Of a DNA stretch of 64,000 nucleotides, positions 57,679 through 64,000 are shown one piece after another. The position numbers were made by a program, and so were the translations under genes. The notes beneath the pieces were generated by a model that searched no databases, was not told the origin of the DNA, and saw only the letters and a list, made by a program, of their open reading frames with translations. Every line of letters starts with the position of its first letter. Within the stretch, counting starts at the first letter, position 1. The DNA is taken from the NCBI RefSeq assembly GCF_002105155.1, contig NW_019028980.1:1116001-1180000 (forward strand). Reading direction: 5' to 3'. Origin of the DNA: Lobosporangium transversale (lineage: Eukaryota > Mortierellomycota > Mortierellomycetes > Mortierellales > Mortierellaceae).

Positions 57679-58700
57679 TACCCACCTCTCGTTAGTACAG
57701 TTAAGATAATAGGTATTGTTGACAATGTCAGCATAGTGATGGTAGGACGATTTACAAACCCTCGTCGAGGGTGAATTCAAAAACGGGGGATTTGATGGCA
57801 TATGGCCCGGAACTTCTCTCATCGGGTATATTATGATCGCATCATCGTCATCAGGCCCAAGCGTAACTTTATAAATGATAAGCTGATTATTGAAGAGACC
57901 ATGCTCCAGGGCCTGTGAGGTTGTACATCTCTACCATGGCTTCGCTAGGACTTCCTTTTGGATTGTTCAAAGTCCAGTGCTAGAACGCGCAAATCGATTA
58001 CCGTACTCACCGACGAATAATCCGGAGAATGTAGTGAACGTAGTGAAGACTCCTTTGTCATCCACAGCACATAGGAACGACTTGGGGGCCTCCAGCCTCT
58101 GGAGATTGAAGGCTCGGATTGAAGACGCAGAGGCAAGGGTCCATTGGAAGGCGTCTATTAGTTTTGAATGCTTAAGGTAGTACTTTTTATCCACAACAGC
58201 CTCATTGAGCGGTGATCTAATCAAAAGCATGTTTGGCTCTTCTTCTTCCGCCGTAGCAAAAGGCCGAGTGCTTTTGTCCAAATAATTTGCGGCAGCGAAT
58301 CCGTAGACTGTATTTGATGTTTGATGTTTGGCGAAGCAAAAGAACATCGAGTTTACCCATTTTGTCAAAGAGAGATATTCTTTGAATGGTTGGATTTTTC
58401 AAATATTAATTTTTTTAAAAAAAAAAGTGAGAGACAAATGCAAGAGCAAGGATGAAGAGAATGTTTGGAATCAATCCTCTTCATCCTCTTTCTTTTTTTT
58501 TTTTTTTTTTTTTTTCTTTTTTCATCTTTTTGTTCGCAATCATTCTTTTCTTATTCTTCAGCATGTTCGACTATAAAACGTAATACATGGGTTATTGGGT
58601 AACACACGCCGCACTTTTTCAAAGTCGCCTCTACAGCCCCTACAGCCGCAAAAACTGGATCCTCTTGAACATCAAAAATGAAGAGACCATTGTCTGCAGT
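57168..58700 (-). pseudogene. probable exported protein gene with GPI-type C-terminus, apparently frameshifted
   Basis: Not recognised by family. Three segments read well. 58011-58379 encodes E-Y-L-S-L-T-K-W-V-N-S-M and D-D-K-G-V-F-T-T-F, ending at a gtgagt donor in phase 1. 57682-57912 encodes N-N-Q-L-I-I-Y-K-V-T-L-G and N-glycosylation sites. 57168-57527 joins the previous segment in phase 0 and ends K-D-K-N-I-V-L-L-A-C-L-V-G-A-G-V-L-L, a GPI-anchor-like hydrophobic end. A further exon-like stretch ends at 58700 (T-A-D-N-G-L-F-I-F-D-V-Q) after an acceptor. The first and second segments cannot be joined in phase. Reading from acceptor tag|AG gives E-M-Y-N-L-T-G-P-G-A-W-S-L-Q and then a stop near 57890, one base out of frame with N-N-Q-L. 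Either a single-base frameshift (mutation or assembly error) or an unseen exon is involved. Confidence 0.45.
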
Positions 58701-59120
58701 CTAAAAATATCCTGAAGAGGGGTCGATGGAACCATAACTGTTTAAAACATTTAGGTAGAAAAAAAAAAAAAGACAAATGCCGGTTATTTAACACACTACA
58801 TGGGGCTGATAGCATCCGGAGCGATAGAGTTTTATCAGACCTTACTATGTCCTGTTGCGTTCATTGTATTATTGCAGATACCAAAAAGCTTTTATAATCA
58901 CTTGGAGACATTACTCTTCGACGCTCACTAGCGGTATCAGGTGTACTGACTCCAATTGGGGTTGAAATAGGCGATCTTGCTTTTACCAAATGTCTTCACT
59001 TCACATACATCCAAACACATCTCAGGACGCATTTTTTTGCAAACGTTATTTGAGTTTAAACAAATTAGAGTTCAGATGCTGAAAGGGCTTCTTTAGTTTT
59101 GTGGCGACACAATTTTATGT
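58701..59120. other. intergenic region
   Basis: No supported gene. It may contain 5' exons of the flanking damaged gene and the 3' UTR of the Lys/Glu-rich protein gene. Confidence 0.35.
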
Positions 59121-62100
59121 CTAGTAGACACTGCCATCGGTCATTTCTTCATCCTCCTCCGAGTCAAACTTGAAGGATGGACGCGTCTGCAGCTGCGAGC
59201 TCGGTTGTACCAGCGTTTCTTGCGTAAATCCTTCTGCTTCCCCGTTTTCTGGAACCAAGGTACGTCTTTCTTCTTCGCTTTCTTCTTCACTTCCTTCGCT
59301 TTCGCTTTCTTCTTCACGTTCTTCGCTTTCGAACTCGTCTTCAGTGTCACTGTAGATAATTGTCTCCCACTCGTCCAATTTCCCTGCAAACTCTAGTTTC
59401 TCTCTCTTCACCTCCAAGTCCTCCAGCTGAGACTCCTTACCCAATTTAAATGCAAAATCAGATATGACTTCTTGAATGACCATTCCAAGTGCTATATGGG
59501 CAGTCAAGTCCATTGCTTCAAACATATCAGGGCAAGGGTTGAAATGGGTATAGAAGTAAGATGTATAAAAATGTAGAGCCTGTAGAAAGGATGTTTCAGG
59601 CAGATCTAAAAGAGATGAAAACAATTAGTTTGTATAAAAACTCGTCGGTTATAAAAATAAATAAATAAAGAACTGCAAGAGAGACGTAACATACCACAGG
59701 CTGAAGGGATGACTTGCTCATTTTTCTTTACGACCCAGGGCCGGAAAGTCCTCGCCATATGCTTCTTATACTTTGGAACCTTGATCTCCGCATGTTCCGG
59801 AGCCTTCTTCGCAACTTGCTTGAATCGATCATGGAACAGACCCCATCTCTCTTCCCGCATGTTTTCTCCTCTAATTTTCCGATTGACATGAAGACCATTC
59901 ACATCCACCTCTACATCATTATCCTTCTTTCCAGCACCAGCGATATCGTTGTCACTATTGTCGTCATCAGAGGAATACACGAAACTCTGTTCTTCTCTCT
60001 CTTGGTTATGACTGCCATCTTCAGCAGTAGTTATCGTAGCCATGTTTTCTGATTGTGATCCTATAGTCCATCCCTGTTTCTCTTCCCCGAAAGGATCTCT
60101 GGCCATGCCCACAGTTTTTGCTGGAATCTTTTTCCGACGGTCAAAGTTTTCGCGAGCCCTTTCATCCACCAATGTGCTCATCGTTGGTTGGTTCAGAGCC
60201 AAGAAGAACGAGTTTGACATCTTCTTTTGAATTTTTGCATTCTTTTTGTCCTCAAGTATAATCTTCCGCTCCTGTTTTTGTATCTCTCTTTTCTCCCGAG
60301 CTTCTATTTTTTCGACGAGTTCCGATATAAGTTTTAGCCGTGCTTTTGCCTCTTTTCTTCTCTTCCTAATCTTCTCCAACTGCTCTTTTGCTTTAGCTTT
60401 TAACTTGGCCTTCCTCAGCCGCTCTTTTTCCCTGGCCAGTCTCTTTAGCTCCTTTTCTTTGGCTTTCGCTAACCGTTTTTGGTATTTAGCCATCCTTCTT
60501 TCCCTCCTTGCTTTCTTGGTTTTCAAAAGTTTATTCTGGCGAGCCTCGTCTGTTACGGCTTGTGAGGATGTATCCATAGGCAAGGTAGATGTGGTACTAA
60601 CTGGTACTTCGTCCTTTGCCTGTCGGGACTTGGGTTTAGTATCCTTCTTAGCCTTACTTGAGGATGTGCCTCCTTTTTTTTCTTTTCGGGAGCCGGGCTC
60701 AACGGCATTTGTGACGTTATTTGAATGTGTTGTGCCATCTTGGGGATCCCTTGGTTCTTTTTCAGGTATGGCCTGATTCATAGTCTTTTTAGATTGATCA
60801 GGATGGTTAATCTTCATTTCACGCCAAGGTCGAGGTGCGGAGCCGTCGTATACGTAGTCTAGGCCAGTCGCAAGATTCCTGTCTATGAGAGGCTGAGTTC
60901 CCTGAGGGGTAACTACCCATGTGGGCGCTCGCTCGCTGCTGATGATACTGTTGGCTCCAGCGTTTATAGCATATTGTTTCAACCCTTGGAACGTTTGTTC
61001 AGTTACAAGAGAAGTACCCTCAATAGGATAAGAACATGATTTTGGCTCAACATTGGGCCCCAAGTCGCCTGTTACAGATGCTGCTACCCCTTTATTCATT
61101 GCAAGAGTCATCCGGGAAGAAGAGTAGTAGCATTGACTGCAAATAGGTTTGTGTCCCGAACATTCGAATCCCTGCAGAAGACAAGATGTGCATTTTGATG
61201 AGTACCGAACTTGTCCAACCATTGCACCGCCTACATAGTTGCTTGTTCCATCGTCGCCCGCGTCGACATTGCTGTCACCATTGATACCACCATGGCTATT
61301 ATCCTTCGCGCTTTGATAGTCGTTTTTGTCCCGTCTCATCCTTGCTTCAAGCGCCTTTCGTCCTTCTTGATCTATTTCATGAAGATCGCCCGACTTGTCC
61401 ATCCGAAATCGTGCCGCAGGAATACTTTGGACTTCAGGGGTCATTGGAGCCACAGTACCCACAAAGGTCTGATTCAACACTAGCCGTTCGATCTCCTTTT
61501 TGACTTTTTGCATCTTTTTAGTGATAAGGAGTTGTCGAGGAGCAATAATATGATCTTTCCAACGTTCATACCTGACCTTCTCAAATTCGTTATTCTTCTT
61601 AAACAGCCCAATAATCTTTTTGTCCAAGACATCATAATGGCTATGGGCGTCTTCCTCATTCTCTTCGTCCGTTAATGCATCAGGATCCTTCTCTGCTTCA
61701 TCCTCTGTTATAGGGGCTAAATCTTCCGCCATTGCTATCATGTATTGATAAAGAGCATCATCTTTGCCTCCACCAGCATCAACCTGAAGGTTGCTGTCAT
61801 CGCCAAAGCCGTCAGTAGCTGTATGATCCGTAGGAGGATCACAACACGTGCAGAGCTGAACAGGCGTGATGCCACTAAAGGCTTTGACTCGCTCTCGAAG
61901 ACCTCTCAGATACATTTCATTATACATGCGCTCTTTATAATAAATATGGTGTTTATATCTCTTTCTTTTCTTCACTGTAGCATTATTGTTGTTTTCACCA
62001 TCACCGGCCTCTGTTGCTGCCGCTGTTGCTGCCGCTGTTGCTGCCGCTGTTGCTGCCGCTGTTGCTGCCGCTGTTGCTGCCGCTGTTGCTGTCGCTGTTG

Positions 62101-62449
62101 ATGTCGCTGTTGATGTCGCTGTTGATGTCGCTGTTGCTGCCGCTGTTGCTGTCGCTGTTGATGTCGCTGTTACTGCCGCTGCTGTTGTCACTGGCGCTGT
62201 CGCTATTGCTGTCGCTGTAGTACTGGTTTTATTTCTACCATTGCCAGTCTCTGTAGTAGGCGGTTTTGGCTTTCTCTGTCGCTTCTTTGGAGTTTGTTGT
62301 GTGACAATTTCGTCCTGTCCCTGTCTGCGCGATGGCCGTTTTGAATTTCGGGCCACTCCATCCTCTTGTTGCTCATTTGTTACGACATTTAGTTGCTCTT
62401 GCTCTGAATTCCATGGGAATGCCCGCTTTCGCTGAGATTCAGTCTCCAT
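59121..62449 (-). CDS. large Lys/Glu-rich nuclear-type protein with Cys cluster
   Basis: Not firmly recognised. Exons are 59695-62449 and 59121-59605 (phase 1), giving 1,079 residues. The basic N-terminus (K-K-R-Q-R-K-P-K-P-P) is followed by an Ala/Thr repeat (about residues 77-157), then K-K-R-K-R-Y-K-H-H-I and R-M-Y-N-E-M-Y-L-R-G-L. A Cys cluster at about residues 418-438 reads C-x2-C-x6-C-x5-C-x2-C, close to the first five ligands of a Zn2Cys6 finger. Long Lys/Arg/Glu helices with K-A-K-E-K-E-L-K-R-L follow. The last exon has a conserved-looking helical domain (L-P-E-T-S-F-L-Q-A-L-H-F-Y and A-L-G-M-V-I-Q-E) and an acidic tail. A fungal RNA polymerase I factor (Rrn9-like) is a possibility that I cannot demonstrate. 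The ATG at 62449 is the first true ATG. Confidence 0.72.
62011..62220. repeat. 12-bp coding minisatellite (Ala/Thr repeat)
   Basis: Array of 12-bp units on the plus strand (GCTGTTGCTGCC and variants GCTGTTGATGTC, GCTGTTGCTGTC), about 17 units. It lies in frame in the minus-strand gene, encoding alternating Ala-Ala/Ala-Thr or Ser-Thr tetrads. The central units are perfect and the edges degenerate. Confidence 0.85.
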
Positions 62450-62709
62450 TGTTAAGTGCACGATCCTTTAGCGCATGCAGAAATAAAAGAGAGAATGAAC
62501 AATTGAAAAAAGTGCCACCAAAAAAAAAAAGAAAAAGATAAATCATGAATAAGCCACGACTCAAACTTTGATTCGGTGGCTGATTCCTTTGGGTGCTGTG
62601 TTCGAAAAAAAAAAAAAAAAAAAAAAAAATCTTTATTATTGTAAATGAATGCTTGGGAGACAAAATGTGGGGTTATATGTATATAATTTGTATTTCTATT
62701 AATTTTTCT

Positions 62710-63789
62710 TTAGAGACGATAGATCTTTTCAGCTTCATCGGGTCTGACAACCTTGTCTACACTACCCTCAGCCAACATTCTATCCCACCAACTGAATAAA
62801 AAGTGTTCACAGATCAGCTTGAACCAAGGGGTGACAATGATACCGCTATCGGGAGTAACTCCCTTCTCCAAGAGAGCCTTGAGCTCAGCTTGGTTCACCC
62901 AACAGACATCACGGACTTCGTTAGGACTGGGGTTGATGTCGATAAAGTCCTTGTGTTGTGGTCTAATGAACAAGATGTAGTCGATCTCATGCTCTCCCCA
63001 GATATCGTTCGATGGAGCCAAGTAATGGATACGGGTCAAGAAGTGGAAGTCATCCAGTGGAACATCCTTGGCCTCGATACCAAGCTCGTGGAACAGCTTG
63101 CGTTGAGCTGCAGTACGGACACCCAAATTGTCCTTCTCAATCAATTCATCAGCAGTATTAAGAGGATGGGAGCAGCAAGTGTTGGTCCATGCATCGGGGA
63201 AGGTGATTTTTTCGCTGGCGCGCTGTTGCATCAAAAGTTTGGTACCATCAGCAGAGAAGAGGAACACCGAGAAGGCGCGGTGCAAGAGACCGTGATCCAT
63301 GATGTTGGTCATCAAGTGGCCTAGTAAAGAAGTTGGATGCAATAAACATAAACAAAAATAAGTATCGCATTCCACATACAGAATATACTTCATTGAGAGA
63401 AGTCTTCAAAAACCTAGTCGGTCAATCGTTCGTTTCCTTTTAAGAGGGAAAAAAAAAAAAAAAAAAAAAAAAAAGAAGCGCCCTGAACATGATAGCATGA
63501 TAAGAGTTGTTCCGGATTCTTATTTTCTTTTATATGCAATTCCCTTAAGGTTGCCAAGTGTTACTGAAACTTCAGTTGAATCAAGATAAGATTGGTATTA
63601 AATAAAAGAAAAACACATACAAGCTTTCTTGGTGTTGGCTCCAATGCGCTTGTCATCACGATCGAGGACAATGCACATTTCCTCCATGAGCTTAACTTGC
63701 TCGTCGTCGTAATTGGAAAGGTCGACATCGAGAGAAATGGTCGAATCAAGAGGAGCGGGGGTTGGTGCGGCAAATTTGGACTGACCCAT
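62710..63789 (-). CDS. IDI1: isopentenyl-diphosphate delta-isomerase
   Basis: Interconverts IPP and DMAPP, the entry step of isoprenoid and sterol synthesis. Exons are 63621-63789 and 62710-63320 (phase 1, rebuilding K-K-A-C-H-L-M), giving 259 residues, the normal fungal length. Type I Nudix-fold motifs are all present: [12 protein letters not shown], the catalytic-Cys motif [16 protein letters not shown], the metal-binding/catalytic W-G-E-H-E-I-D-Y, and the C-terminal P-W-F-K-L-I and F-L-F-x-W-W. The intron contains an A24-type run. The start at 63789 is the only ATG before the conserved region in the first exon. Very secure. Confidence 0.95.
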
Positions 63790-64000
63790 TTTGGAGGTTT
63801 TGAAAGTGGAGAAGTATTGGTGAGTAGAGAAGAGTGAAAAGGAGGGAAGAAGGGGAGAACGAGGAGTGTAAGAGAAAGAAGAAAGAAGTGAAGAATGCTG
63901 GTGTGAACTGCTATAAGAGAACAAGTTCCTTACGGAGCTGGCGCCAATCCACCGAATGCTTCGGGACTAAAGGAAAAGTGGGAAAAAAAAAATATCGTCA
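63790..64000. other. upstream region of IDI1
   Basis: Purine-rich leader on the plus strand (C/T-rich on the coding strand: clusters of TTCTTCC and CTCTTAC), consistent with a pyrimidine-rich 5' leader of IDI1. No other gene is seen before the window ends. Confidence 0.5.

Noticed and set aside
1-64000. CRISPR arrays, bacterial operons, insertion sequences or viral genes
   Set aside because: No regularly spaced repeats with unique spacers, no transposase, reverse transcriptase or capsid-like frames, and introns in most genes show the DNA is eukaryotic nuclear.

Overview
The window is nuclear DNA from a filamentous, early-diverging fungus. Fungal markers are PAM17 (a fungal import-motor subunit), a Ppc89/Cep57-like spindle-pole protein and a secreted GH20 hexosaminidase. 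Genes carry short GT-AG introns (about 60-300 bp). A methionine synthase reductase (a B12-pathway enzyme absent from most Dikarya), Thr/Ser-rich single-pass membrane proteins and expanded nuclease-like accessory proteins point to Mucoromycota/Mortierellomycota. Mortierellales is my best guess; it is inference, not proof. Poly(A/T) runs of 15-33 bases are extraordinarily common in introns and beside start codons.

Layout. 0.5-10.4 kb: bL35m (+), a ZIP9-type zinc transporter (-), PAM17 (-), ALG13 (+) and a large single-pass membrane protein (-). 10.4-17.5 kb is gene-poor, with one candidate two-exon microprotein. 17.7-21.9 kb: a secreted beta-N-acetylhexosaminidase and the histone chaperone NASP/Sim3. 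21.9-28 kb is an accessory segment: a 254-bp-period tandem repeat, a six-exon protein with an E-x-K nuclease-like core, a second diverged copy of the NASP 3' end, and a spliced-looking gene remnant. 28.1-40.8 kb holds three tandem minus-strand genes: a 1,749-residue Ppc89/Cep57-like coiled-coil protein, CC2D1/Lgd (ESCRT-III regulator), and methionine synthase reductase. 40.8-46 kb: sparse, with a mucin-like membrane protein, a tiny His/Cys/Trp-rich secreted protein and strong hairpins. 46-51 kb: PTC7-type PP2C phosphatase and the Sub2/UAP56 helicase. 53.9-64 kb: a small unknown acidic/basic protein, a UPF0538 (C2orf76) homologue, a broken-looking exported-protein gene, a Lys/Glu-rich nuclear-type protein with a Cys cluster and an Ala/Thr minisatellite, and isopentenyl-diphosphate isomerase.

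The core genes are dispersed housekeeping functions (mitochondrial translation and import, N-glycosylation, zinc, chromatin, mRNA export, isoprenoids, methionine) and do not form a biosynthetic cluster. The most unusual region is 21.8-26.2 kb, where an accessory nuclease-like gene and a tandem repeat lie between two copies of the NASP terminus. All exon boundaries were inferred by eye from splice signals, reading phase and family similarity.
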